This document shows positions 35,334 to 43,132 of a DNA stretch of 58,770 bases, piece by piece (the first letter of the stretch is position 1; each line of letters starts with the position of its first letter). The position numbers were made by a program, and so were the translations under genes. The notes beneath the pieces are model-generated. The model had not been told where the DNA came from, made no database searches, and saw only the letters and a list, made by a program, of their open reading frames with translations. The DNA comes from an uncultured Methanobrevibacter sp. (GTDB lineage: Archaea; Methanobacteriota; Methanobacteria; Methanobacteriales; Methanobacteriaceae), in assembly GCF_902788255.1 (NCBI RefSeq), contig NZ_CADAJR010000010.1, positions 1 through 58,770 of the forward strand, given 5' to 3'.

Positions 35334-35755
35334 TGAGAACATTCAACACTGGAAAAATCACATTCCAATATCCTGATAGCTGGGAAGCTGAAAAGGCAGA
35401 TATACTTTCCAATCCAGACTGCATAGCCACTCTCTCAAAAGGTAATGATAATTTGATCAATGCAGTCATGTTTCCAACCGCCACCGACCTGGACAGCTAT
35501 AAGATTTTCATGGAGGATGCATTAAGTGATGATGGTGGGGTAATTCTCGCGTCTGATTTTGTTAGAATTGCCGATTTCGATGCAATCAAGCTTCATGCCA
35601 ATATGGACACCCCCGAAATCAACTTTGATATTCACACATATGTTTTCATTGAAGATGGAAATATCTATATCTTCGAGATGAGAACACTTGATGTCTCCGG
35701 AGAGTCAGAAAGTGAATTTAAGGAAATGATTGAATCATTTGAAATCTTAAAATAA
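35330..35755 (+). CDS. PsbP-like domain protein
   Basis: A 141-residue protein (140 if the second ATG, 35333, is used). The sequence TFNTGKITFQYPDSWEAEKA, followed by INAVMFPTATDLDSYKIFME and a final FIEDGNIYIFEMR, matches PsbP-like/DUF1795 domains. In archaea these usually are lipoprotein-type or membrane-anchored and here no signal peptide is seen. Function unknown. Directly coupled to the coiled-coil gene (stop TGA within ATGATG) and convergent with the TGT-like gene, which ends at 35747. Confidence 0.6.
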   Translation: MMRTFNTGKITFQYPDSWEAEKADILSNPDCIATLSKGNDNLINAVMFPTATDLDSYKIFMEDALSDDGGVILASDFVRIADFDAIKLHANMDTPEINFDIHTYVFIEDGNIYIFEMRTLDVSGESESEFKEMIESFEILK

Positions 35756-36490
35756 TTGTGTGTATTCAAGAAGATAGTCCATGCAGGTTCTGTCGAGAAT
35801 CTTTAATGTGGAAATGTTTTGAGGGGTTGTTCCGGATCTTTCCTCAACAAGATTTCTCAATGACTTGTTTTTCATGTGTGCATGGATTTCACGGATAACA
35901 AATTCCATATTTTCAATATTTTTATTTTCTAAATCATTTTGGGAAATGTCTTCATAAATGGGATATGCATTTAAATCATATGCCTTGGTTGGTGTTTGAA
36001 GCACATTCAGGTGACTGTAGTAATTTGCCGCATCAGCTAAAAATCCGTCAATCCCCATATATGTCAGAATAGGCATGAATGATAGTTCTGCAAATGGGAA
36101 AATGAAATAACTGCTTTTTTGTGCTTGTCTTTTCAGGGATACGATAACTTCCACAAGCTCCTTTGGATTTGTCAAAAGTGCATCCCCATTTGCAATAATA
36201 AAACCGTTGTAACCAATTTCCTCAAGTTTTTTCATACAGTCAATTCTTAAATCAATATATTTTGATCCCTGAATGACTGCTATGTCACATTCTTCAACAT
36301 TTTCCTTTGCAAGACGTAATGTTTCATTTACATTGAACTCGGCTATTTCTCGGTCTACATTATGTGCAGAGCCCTGATAGGGTGCAATTTTCAAATCATT
36401 TTTGTAAAATAATTTTGGAGTCAACTCATCTTCGATTTTTCCGATTCTTCCTGGTCCGTCATGGGATTTGATTTCAAATTTCTTTTTCAT
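35747..36490 (-). CDS. Archaeosine tRNA-ribosyltransferase-like (TGT family) protein, short form
   Basis: A 247-residue protein whose N-terminus, FEIKSHDGPGRIGKIEDELTPK, is the start of the tRNA-guanine transglycosylase fold. The later IQGSKYIDLRIDCMKKLEEI and GYNGFIIANG pieces also fit the barrel, and the C-terminus LRNLVEERSG, ISTLKILDRTCMDYL matches archaeosine synthase-like proteins. It lacks a PUA RNA-binding domain. It may be a partner or degenerate paralogue acting in archaeosine modification of tRNA. Overlaps the 3' end of the PsbP-like gene by 9 nt. Confidence 0.55.
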   Translation of the reverse strand: MKKKFEIKSHDGPGRIGKIEDELTPKLFYKNDLKIAPYQGSAHNVDREIAEFNVNETLRLAKENVEECDIAVIQGSKYIDLRIDCMKKLEEIGYNGFIIANGDALLTNPKELVEVIVSLKRQAQKSSYFIFPFAELSFMPILTYMGIDGFLADAANYYSHLNVLQTPTKAYDLNAYPIYEDISQNDLENKNIENMEFVIREIHAHMKNKSLRNLVEERSGTTPQNISTLKILDRTCMDYLLEYTQLF

Positions 36491-36555
36491 TTCAATCTTG
36501 CCTATTTGTTCTTATTTAATTATAGGATTTTTAGGTTTATATAAATTTTTCATTT

Positions 36556-36578
36556 AGTGTAATCATTTAGGTTACACT
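36556..36578. promoter_or_regulatory. Perfect 7-bp dyad upstream of hdrCB
   Basis: AGTGTAA (36556-36562) and TTACACT (36572-36578) form a 23-bp dyad with a 9-bp spacer. The hdrC TATA box (CTTTATATAT, about 36597-36606) is about 20 bp downstream, so a bound protein would sit upstream of the preinitiation complex, in the place of an activator or repressor. Confidence 0.5.
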
Positions 36579-36674
36579 GCTCAAATTTTTAGTAAGCTTT
36601 ATATATGGTCTTTTAAAGAATATTATTTAAGGATTTGAGGATATAATCCGATGATTATCCGAGGTGTGTTTTCA

Positions 36675-37601
36675 ATGTCTATAATAAATCGTCTTAAAAC
36701 CTTATTTAAAGGTGACAAAGAAGAAAGTGGCATCAATAATGATGTATCAAACACATCTGATGATGTCCAAGTTACATCTTCAAAAAAAGAAACAGTAACT
36801 GTTGTTTCTGAGCCTGAACCAGTTGTTGAGGCAGAAAAAGCAGCTGTTGAAGAATCAGAAAACAGTGCTGAGGATTTAACTTCCGCTGACGTCGATCCTA
36901 TAGATGAAAAAGTTGAAGCTTTCAAGGAAGAAATTCACGAGAAAGTTGAAGCTAAAAAACAAGAAATTCATGAAAAAGTAGAAGCTATAGAAGATGCAGA
37001 AGAAGTTGAAGATTCTAAAAATAAAACTACAGAGAGAGATAAAATGACTTTATTGACTGATAAAGAATTATTAAATGATAGTAACCGTGACCCAGATTTC
37101 ACTGCTGAATTTATTGACGCAGGTATCGAAACTGTTAAACACTGTTTCCAATGTGGTACCTGTAGTGGTAGCTGTCCATCTGGAAGAAGAACTCCTTACA
37201 AAGTAAGACAAATCGTCAGAAAATGTTTACTTGGTTTAAAAGAAGAAGTTATCACTGATGATGCTTTATGGATGTGTACTACCTGTTACACTTGCCAAGA
37301 AAGATGTCTCAGAAGTGTTAAAATTGTAGAAATTATCAAAAAAGCACGTAACATCGCTGCACACGCAGGTTACATGGCAAAACCTCACAAAATGACTGGT
37401 GTATTCGTAATCAATACTGGTCACGCTGTACCTATCAACGATGCTGCAAAAGCTTTAAGAGCTAAAATTGGACTTTCTGAATTGCCACCAACAACTCACA
37501 GTTATCCAGATGCATTAGAAGAAGTTCAAAAATTATGTAAACTTACCGGATTTGACGAATTAATCGGTTACGATGAAGCAACCGGCGGATTAAAAGAATA
37601 A
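36675..37601 (+). CDS. hdrC: CoB-CoM heterodisulfide reductase subunit C with N-terminal extension
   Basis: HdrC is the two-[4Fe-4S] ferredoxin-like subunit that passes electrons from HdrA to HdrB for CoM-S-S-CoB reduction. The catalytic part starts at residue 124 (MTLLTDKELLNDSNR) and has CFQCGTCSGSCP and CTTCYTCQERC motifs; length about 185 is normal. The preceding 123 residues are acidic. They include three 11-residue repeats with an EKVEA-start at residues 78-110. I use ATG 36675 (AGGTG upstream). An alternative start at 37044 gives the ordinary protein. Operon with hdrB, 22 nt later. Confidence 0.85.
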   Translation: MSIINRLKTLFKGDKEESGINNDVSNTSDDVQVTSSKKETVTVVSEPEPVVEAEKAAVEESENSAEDLTSADVDPIDEKVEAFKEEIHEKVEAKKQEIHEKVEAIEDAEEVEDSKNKTTERDKMTLLTDKELLNDSNRDPDFTAEFIDAGIETVKHCFQCGTCSGSCPSGRRTPYKVRQIVRKCLLGLKEEVITDDALWMCTTCYTCQERCLRSVKIVEIIKKARNIAAHAGYMAKPHKMTGVFVINTGHAVPINDAAKALRAKIGLSELPPTTHSYPDALEEVQKLCKLTGFDELIGYDEATGGLKE

Positions 37602-37623
37602 ATGAATTGAGGAGAGTTATAAT

Positions 37624-38520
37624 ATGGAAATCGCATACTTCTTAGGTTGTATCATGAACAACCGTTATCCTGGTGTAGAAAAAGCTACCAGAAAATTATT
37701 CGAAGCATTAGATATTAAATTAACTGACATGGAAGGAGCATCTTGTTGTCCTGCACCTGGTGTATTCGGATCTTTCGACGAAGAAACCTGGGCTACTATC
37801 GCAGCACGTAACTTAACCATTGCTGAAGACATGGGCGCAGACATCATGACCGAATGTAACGGATGTTTCGGTTCATTATTCGAATGTAACCACATGTTAA
37901 AAGAAAACGATGAAAAAAGAGAAAAAATTAATGCTAACTTAGCTGAAATCGGTAGAGAATTCAAAGGAACTACTAACGTTAAACACTTTGCTCAAATCTT
38001 AAGAGACGATGTAGGATTTGAAAAATTAGCTTCCTTAATCGAAAAACCTTTAGACTTAAATGTAGCTGTACACTACGGTTGCCACTTCTTAAAACCTACT
38101 GATGAAATCGGTATCGAAGATCAAGCTGAAAACCCATCTATCTTAGATGACCTTGTAGAAATTACCGGTGCTAAATCTGTAGACTACAAAGACAAAATGA
38201 TGTGCTGTGGTGCAGGTGGAGGTTTAAGAGCAAGAGATTTAGATGTTACTACCAGTTTCACTAAAGAAAAACTCGACCACATGACTGAAGCAGGCGTAGA
38301 TGCAATTGTTAACGTATGTCCTTTCTGTCACATGCAATTTGACCAAGGTCAAACTGAAGTAAACGAAAGATACGGAACTGACTTCGCATTACCAGTATTC
38401 CACTTAGCTCAATTATACGGATTAGCTATGGGATTATCTGCTGAAGAATTAACTTTCGATGCTCAAAAAATCGACGCAACTCCAGCTATTAAAAAAGCTT
38501 TAGGAGAAAACGCTAAATAA
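37624..38520 (+). CDS. hdrB: CoB-CoM heterodisulfide reductase subunit B
   Basis: Catalytic subunit of heterodisulfide reductase, holding the noncubane iron-sulphur clusters that bind CoM-S-S-CoB. The 298 residues have two CCG domains: GCIMNNRYPGVEKA, EGASCCPAPGVFG and ECNGCFGSL in the first; HYGCHFLKP, MMCCGAGGGLRA and NVCPFCHMQFD in the second. Codon choice is C-biased like the chaperonin, so it is likely highly expressed. GAGGAG ribosome binding site before ATG 37624. Final gene of the hdrCB unit. Confidence 0.95.
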   Translation: MEIAYFLGCIMNNRYPGVEKATRKLFEALDIKLTDMEGASCCPAPGVFGSFDEETWATIAARNLTIAEDMGADIMTECNGCFGSLFECNHMLKENDEKREKINANLAEIGREFKGTTNVKHFAQILRDDVGFEKLASLIEKPLDLNVAVHYGCHFLKPTDEIGIEDQAENPSILDDLVEITGAKSVDYKDKMMCCGAGGGLRARDLDVTTSFTKEKLDHMTEAGVDAIVNVCPFCHMQFDQGQTEVNERYGTDFALPVFHLAQLYGLAMGLSAEELTFDAQKIDATPAIKKALGENAK

Positions 38521-38609
38521 GTTTAAGGATTTTTATCCTTATCTTTTTTATTTTTTAGGCACTGAAAACACATTTCGGTAGTTATCTTTTAGGATAACTA
38601 TTTTTTTTT
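38521..38609 (+). terminator. Double hairpin terminator after hdrB
   Basis: AAGGAT-TTTT-ATCCTT (38525-38540) is followed by a T-run. A second stem, AGTTATC (38580-38586) with GATAACT (38593-38599), is followed by nine Ts (38601-38609). Two hairpin-plus-T units in series suggest tight termination of the strongly expressed hdrCB message. Confidence 0.6.
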
Positions 38610-38712
38610 ATTTAAAATTTTTTTTGTTTGTATAAATACGAATAATTCGTAATCATGTTTATATACTATTAATTAAATAAGAATAACTAATAGTAAATAA
38701 TGAGGTGTAATT

Positions 38713-38979
38713 ATGTTTGTAGCAACATTAGATGGTATATTTAAATACTCAGACCTTCCAGAAGAATATGAACCTTATGTTCAATTTAAAGCGGCTATTG
38801 ATAAAAGAGAACTTAAACCTAGCGATGAAATGGCAATTCTAAACATTACCGGAACTTCCACTCATCACGTATTATTCTTAGATTCATATAATAATGTTAG
38901 TGAAATTGAACAAGAACTAAAAGAAGCTGATGCTAAAATCAATCATACAACTTTAAAAATTATAGGTGGACATTTATGA
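38713..38979 (+). CDS. Small methanogen-conserved protein (DUF749-like)
   Basis: An 88-residue protein opening MFVATLDGIFKYSDLPEEYE and closing in ALIG-like KIIGGHL. It seems to belong to a methanogen-only family (DUF749 from memory), found beside hdrB in M. thermautotrophicus (MTH1880, also from memory). Function unknown. No cysteine and no membrane segment. RBS GAGGTG before ATG 38713. It overlaps the next gene by 4 nt. Confidence 0.55.
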   Translation: MFVATLDGIFKYSDLPEEYEPYVQFKAAIDKRELKPSDEMAILNITGTSTHHVLFLDSYNNVSEIEQELKEADAKINHTTLKIIGGHL

Positions 38980-39503
38980 GCTTACCTTCCGAACAGAATT
39001 GGTTAGTTCTCAACAATCTTATTAAGGATTTGACAAAAAAAGGATATAAAATCCCTGATGGAATTAACCCGGAGATGGGGCTGATAAGGTCTTCAATCAG
39101 TTCATACAAAAGAGACCCTTCCCATCCAGATTTGATCAACGGTTTGGCAAAAGCTGAAATGTCTTTAAATAATATTCAAGCAAGTCTCATAACTTTGGCT
39201 GAAGAAGAGGGAGAAGAATACGTTGACCACTGGCTTGATTTATTAAAACAAGCTATGCAGGGCAAAGAAGTATTCAAATTTGCAGACTCTAGGTCTAAAT
39301 TTTTAGTTAACACTCCTCCGGGAATGACAACCGGAAGAATCAATTTAAGGGTTCCTTTGGCTGAAGAAAGAGTTCAGGAAATTGCAGAATGGAATGGACT
39401 TATCATTGAATATGATGATGATGTAACTATTCAACTGCATGGAGATAAAAAAGATCTTCAATTTGGTTTAAAAGAAATGGGATCTTTCTTTTTAGAAGAT
39501 TAA
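38976..39503 (+). CDS. DUF2096-like methanogen protein
   Basis: A 175-residue, helix-rich protein of probable DUF2096 type: EQNWLVLNNLIKDLTKKGYK at the start, MSLNNIQASLITLAEEEGEE in the middle, then FLVNTPPGMTTGRINLRVPL and a short C-terminal domain. Function unknown. It overlaps the previous gene by 4 nt (ATGA) and sits 10 nt before the phosphoesterase, so these three genes form an operon. Confidence 0.55.
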   Translation: MSLPSEQNWLVLNNLIKDLTKKGYKIPDGINPEMGLIRSSISSYKRDPSHPDLINGLAKAEMSLNNIQASLITLAEEEGEEYVDHWLDLLKQAMQGKEVFKFADSRSKFLVNTPPGMTTGRINLRVPLAEERVQEIAEWNGLIIEYDDDVTIQLHGDKKDLQFGLKEMGSFFLED

Positions 39504-39513
39504 TGGTGATTTT

Positions 39514-40203
39514 ATGGTTAAAATATTGGCTATTAGTGATGTTCATGGCGAAGAAAATGAAAATTTGTACACTTATTTAAATAATAATGAAATAGATTTG
39601 GTTTTAATTTTAGGGGATATCACTGACTTTGGACCACTTGACTTTGTTGAAACTTTTATTAACAAGGTTGCCGATTGTGGAGTGGATGTTATAGCGATTC
39701 CGGGAAACTGTGACCCTAATGGAATCTGTAACGCTATTAATGATGTTTCATTCTGCCTTCACAACAATATCATTGCTTATGGTGATGCTATTTTATTCGG
39801 TTTCGGTGGATCTAATCCTACTCCTTTCGACACTCCTGGAGAAATGGATGATGATAAAATCTACAGGCAAGTCTATGATTTATTAGCTAATTATGATTAT
39901 GTTTACAATTCAGAAGTTCCAAAAGTTAAGATTTTGGCTACTCATGCTCCACCTTTCAATACTGAAGCGGACAGGGTTGCAGACGGTGAACATGTAGGCA
40001 GTCCAGGTATCTTAAAATCCATTCATGAATTTGAACCTCAAATTAACATATGTGGACACATTCACGAAGCAAAATCTCTTAGTAAAATTGGAACTACCAC
40101 TGATGTAGCAAATCCTGGTATGCTTAAGGATAATGGTGCTGTTTTAATTGATGTTAAAGACGGCTCCAATTATGACATAAGCATTATTTCATTAGAAGAA
40201 TAG
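39514..40203 (+). CDS. Metallophosphoesterase (calcineurin-like)
   Basis: A 229-residue calcineurin-fold phosphoesterase with all five metal motifs in order: ISDVHGEEN (D8, H10), LILGDITDFG, IPGNCDPNG, ILATHAPPF, and NICGHIHEAK. It hydrolyses a phosphomonoester or phosphodiester using two metal ions; no substrate can be told from sequence. RBS GGTGAT before ATG 39514. Last gene of the DUF749-DUF2096-phosphoesterase operon. Confidence 0.88.
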   Translation: MVKILAISDVHGEENENLYTYLNNNEIDLVLILGDITDFGPLDFVETFINKVADCGVDVIAIPGNCDPNGICNAINDVSFCLHNNIIAYGDAILFGFGGSNPTPFDTPGEMDDDKIYRQVYDLLANYDYVYNSEVPKVKILATHAPPFNTEADRVADGEHVGSPGILKSIHEFEPQINICGHIHEAKSLSKIGTTTDVANPGMLKDNGAVLIDVKDGSNYDISIISLEE

Positions 40204-40314
40204 TTTCCTATTCTTTTCTTTTTTCTATTTTTTTTAATCTTTTCTTCAAAAATCAAATAACAAATTTTATTTAACATTAATTTTAGATAATTATTTAGAT
40301 ATTTAGGTGATATT

Positions 40315-41226
40315 ATGATTTGGGTAACCGGTGATGTTGATGGGAAAAAATATAAAGAACCCTTCTCCAAAGGCATTATGTCTCGTTCTCTTAATGTAGC
40401 TGATATTGGTATAGAAAGAGCTCATAAAATGGCGAGTGACATTGAATCATATCTGATTCAGAACAATATAACTGAAATTTCCAGTTTGGAGTTGGCCGGT
40501 GTTGTTTTCGAACATTTAAACTCAGTCAATCCTAAAATTGCCGTTAAATATGAGCAGTGGAGATCTTTGAGAACTTCACAGAAACCTCTGATTATATTGA
40601 TTGGGGGAGCATCAGGTGTCGGAACCTCATCCATGGCATTTGAACTTGCAAACAGGCTACGTTTGAAAAACCTTATCAGTACTGATATGATTCGTGAGGT
40701 TATGCGTAAAATTGTCTCTAAGGAGTTAAGTCCTGTTATTCACAAATCCAGTTTTGATGCTTATGAAGCTATTAGAACTCCGTCCATCAGAATAGATTCT
40801 GTTATTGAGGGATTCATTAGCCATGTCGATGTTGTTAACGTTGGTATTGAGGCAATTATTGAAAGATCTGTTAAAGAAGGTATAAGTACCATTATTGAAG
40901 GAGTTCATATAGTTCCAGGTTTCATTAATAAAGATTTAATTGAGAAAAACAATATAATCTGCTTTACTTTAACAGTGGATGATGAGGAAGCTCATAAACA
41001 AAGGTTTTATTCAAGATGTAGGCAGCCTTGGGTTAAAAGATCACTTGAAAGATATATGGAAAATTTTGAGACAATAAGGAAAACCCAAAGGTTTTTGGTT
41101 GAACAGGCAAAAATTCATGATACACGTATAATTAATAATGTGGATATTAACGAAACTATTGAAATTATGGTGGATGATATTCTCGAAAAATTTGGTGGTG
41201 TAAATAATGTTGGACAAAAAGGTTAA
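40315..41226 (+). CDS. pgk2: 2-phosphoglycerate kinase
   Basis: Makes 2,3-diphosphoglycerate, the precursor of the methanogen osmolyte and reserve cyclic 2,3-diphosphoglycerate. The 303 residues hold an N-terminal ATP-cone-like segment (FSKGIMSRSLNVADIGIERA), and a kinase domain with P-loop GGASGVGTSS at about 97-106, STDMIREVMR and TIIEGVHIVPG. These match the methanogen enzyme closely. It overlaps the downstream CBS gene by 20 nt. RBS AGGTGAT before ATG 40315. Confidence 0.87.
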   Translation: MIWVTGDVDGKKYKEPFSKGIMSRSLNVADIGIERAHKMASDIESYLIQNNITEISSLELAGVVFEHLNSVNPKIAVKYEQWRSLRTSQKPLIILIGGASGVGTSSMAFELANRLRLKNLISTDMIREVMRKIVSKELSPVIHKSSFDAYEAIRTPSIRIDSVIEGFISHVDVVNVGIEAIIERSVKEGISTIIEGVHIVPGFINKDLIEKNNIICFTLTVDDEEAHKQRFYSRCRQPWVKRSLERYMENFETIRKTQRFLVEQAKIHDTRIINNVDINETIEIMVDDILEKFGGVNNVGQKG

Positions 41227-41596
41227 AGAGGTCATGACTACGGATGTAATAACAACAACCTCTGATATTGATGTCGTATATGCATTCGAAAAGTTAATGG
41301 AACATAAAATCAGTTCTCTTCCGGTAGTGGAAGATGAAAAGTTAATTGGGTTTATATCTGCAACTGATGTTGGACATAACCTGATTTTAGATAAGTATGA
41401 ACTTGGTACCAGTGTTGGAGAAATAATGATTACTTCAATTGTTACAATTTCTCCGGAGGATACTCTTGAAACAGCTGTCAAAATCATGACAGAGGGTACA
41501 CAGGCATCTGGTATATTGAATCAGCTTCCAGTAGTTGAAGGGGATAAATTAGTCGGAATTATTTCTGATGGAGATATCATTCAGGAAATATTTTAA
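41207..41596 (+). CDS. Paired CBS-domain protein
   Basis: A 129-residue protein made of two CBS repeats and little else: VKEVMTTDVITTTSD / SSLPVVEDEKLIGFISATD and VGEIMITSIVTISPED / NQLPVVEGDKLVGIISDGD. Pairs of CBS domains bind adenine nucleotides or similar small molecules and signal energy state. Its ATG lies inside the 2-phosphoglycerate kinase gene (20-nt overlap), so it may regulate that enzyme or respond to the same pool. Target unknown. Confidence 0.85.
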   Translation: MLDKKVKEVMTTDVITTTSDIDVVYAFEKLMEHKISSLPVVEDEKLIGFISATDVGHNLILDKYELGTSVGEIMITSIVTISPEDTLETAVKIMTEGTQASGILNQLPVVEGDKLVGIISDGDIIQEIF

Positions 41597-41735
41597 AAAT
41601 TCCCTTAATTTTTTATTTTTTCTTATTTTTACCAATTTTAAATCAGTTACTGGAAATATTTATTTTTTCTAGAATTAGATTTTTTTCTTTTTTCTAGTAA
41701 TTTTTTCATTTCTATTGAGGTATTTTTTGCTAACA

Positions 41736-41744
41736 TTTATATAA
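41736..41744 (+). promoter_or_regulatory. TATA box of the SRP RNA
   Basis: TTTATATAA, about 25-28 bp upstream of the first SRP RNA bases. The same motif occurs before tRNA-Ser at 42074-42082. Confidence 0.6.
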
Positions 41745-41762
41745 TATTAGTATCATATATAA

Positions 41763-42025
41763 TGTTGGCTAGACTGGAGGGTTAGGGGTCCTCTGTAAGC
41801 ACATACCCCCTTTGGTGCAGTTGAAGTTCAAAAGGCGGCTTTTTAAGAGAATATGAGCCTAGAAAAAACAACATAGAAACCTCGTCCTGCAGGATTGGTG
41901 GTGGTGAAGTTTTTACTGGAGGGTAAAAATTAGTCATCTCTAATATGGGAACGGGTCAGGCCCGGAAGGGAGCAGCTCTACTGTTAACATTCAATGCTTG
42001 TAGAATCCCGGGGTGGAGTTGGATT
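41763..42025 (+). ncRNA. ffs: Signal recognition particle RNA (7S)
   Basis: The SRP54-binding hallmark, GGGTCAGGCCCGGAAGGGAG then CAGC, is present near 41955-41979, in a loop flanked by complementary arms, as in helix 8. The RNA scaffolds SRP54 and SRP19 for membrane targeting. Ends are estimated: the 5' end GTTGGCTAGACTGG lies about 25 bp after the TATA box and the 3' part ends GGGGTGGAGTTGG before TTTTTT at 42024-42029. Length near 260 nt is slightly short of the 300-nt archaeal norm. Confidence 0.88.
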
Positions 42026-42140
42026 TTTTAGATCACTTATATTTTTGAGATTAGTCCACTTTTGAACATGCCATTTATATAATAAGGATTAACTTTATTA
42101 ATGAGTTTTCACATATAACTTATTATACTGTTTTTAATAT

Positions 42141-42224
42141 GTCGAGATGGCCCAGCCTGGTACGGCGTTGGACTGCTAATCCAATGTTCTTATGAACTCG
42201 GGGGTTCAAATCCCCCTCTCGGCG
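42141..42224 (+). tRNA. tRNA-Ser (GCT anticodon)
   Basis: Acceptor stem GTCGAGA (42141-42147) pairs with TCTCGGC (42217-42223), with one G-T pair. Anticodon arm TTGGA-CTGCTAA-TCCAA (42168-42184) has anticodon GCT at 42175-42177. A long variable arm (TGTTCTTATGAACT) marks serine class II. T-arm GGGGGTTCAAATCCCCC is present. The 3' CCA is not encoded. TATA box at 42074-42082 gives a leader near 35 nt. The gene ends 2 bp from the stop of the convergent transporter. Confidence 0.95.
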
Positions 42225-42226
42225 CT

Positions 42227-43132
42227 TTACTTATCTATTTGTTGTTCATGATTATATTCTAGTCCTATTGGACATGTGTGTACTGTTGCTGATTTTACTA
42301 TAGGTACTTTTTCAACAATTGCTTCCTGAACAGTATGGGCCAATTCATGAGATTCAGTCAAACTCATGTCTCCATCAAGTTCGATGTGCAATGTTACTGT
42401 GGCATATGATCCCAAATAATCAACTTTTATGTTATGTGCAGTGTTTATATTGATTGATTCATTTGCAATGTCTCTGATTTCATTAATCAATTCTTCAGAT
42501 GGTACCTTTCCCATGATGTTGTTGATATTGTCTTTGGCTATTTCAAATGCAGTCTTGATAATCAGTCCACCGATTATCAGTCCGACAATCGGATCCAATA
42601 TTGGAAATCCCATATTTGAAACGATTACTCCAACAAGCACCGCAACTGATGAGAAAATATCTGTTTTTTGATGCTGTCCGTCTGCAACGATTGCTGGACT
42701 GTTGATTTGCTTTCCAATGGAAATGATATATTCACTAATTCTTAAATTGACAATTATCCCAACAACCGCCATTATTGCAGCTAATGTGCTTGGTATGACT
42801 ATCAATTCAGGATGCAGTATTTTTTCGATTGCACCGGTTATAATCTCATAGCTGACCACGGCCAAAAATATTACAATTACAAGTCCGCTTATTGCTTCCG
42901 CACGCCCATGGCCAATTGGATGTTCCTTGTCGGCAGGTTTTTGTCCGATTTCAAATCCGATATACGCAATTATTGATGTGGCAACATCGGATAATGTATG
43001 TGCCCCTTCTGAAACCAATGCGTAACTTCCAGACAATAAACCTACAGCAATGTTTAAGATGGTTAAAATAATGTTTCCTATTATGGCCACTTTTGCAGCC
43101 TTTTTTCCACCTTTGCTTCTGAATTCATCCAT
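42227..43132 (-). CDS. Cation diffusion facilitator transporter
   Basis: A 301-residue metal/proton antiporter of the CDF family. The first helix contains AIIGNIILTILNIAVGLLSG, TM2 has SEGAHTLSDVATS with the H/D metal ligands, and HPIGHGRAEAISGL leads to TM3. TM5 holds VADGQHQKTDIFSS, the second HxxxD. A cytoplasmic C-terminal domain (about 205-300) has the dimer beta-alpha-beta plan. Substrate (zinc, iron or manganese) is not predictable. Its start overlaps the stop of the aminotransferase by 8 nt. Confidence 0.92.
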   Translation of the reverse strand: MDEFRSKGGKKAAKVAIIGNIILTILNIAVGLLSGSYALVSEGAHTLSDVATSIIAYIGFEIGQKPADKEHPIGHGRAEAISGLVIVIFLAVVSYEIITGAIEKILHPELIVIPSTLAAIMAVVGIIVNLRISEYIISIGKQINSPAIVADGQHQKTDIFSSVAVLVGVIVSNMGFPILDPIVGLIIGGLIIKTAFEIAKDNINNIMGKVPSEELINEIRDIANESININTAHNIKVDYLGSYATVTLHIELDGDMSLTESHELAHTVQEAIVEKVPIVKSATVHTCPIGLEYNHEQQIDK

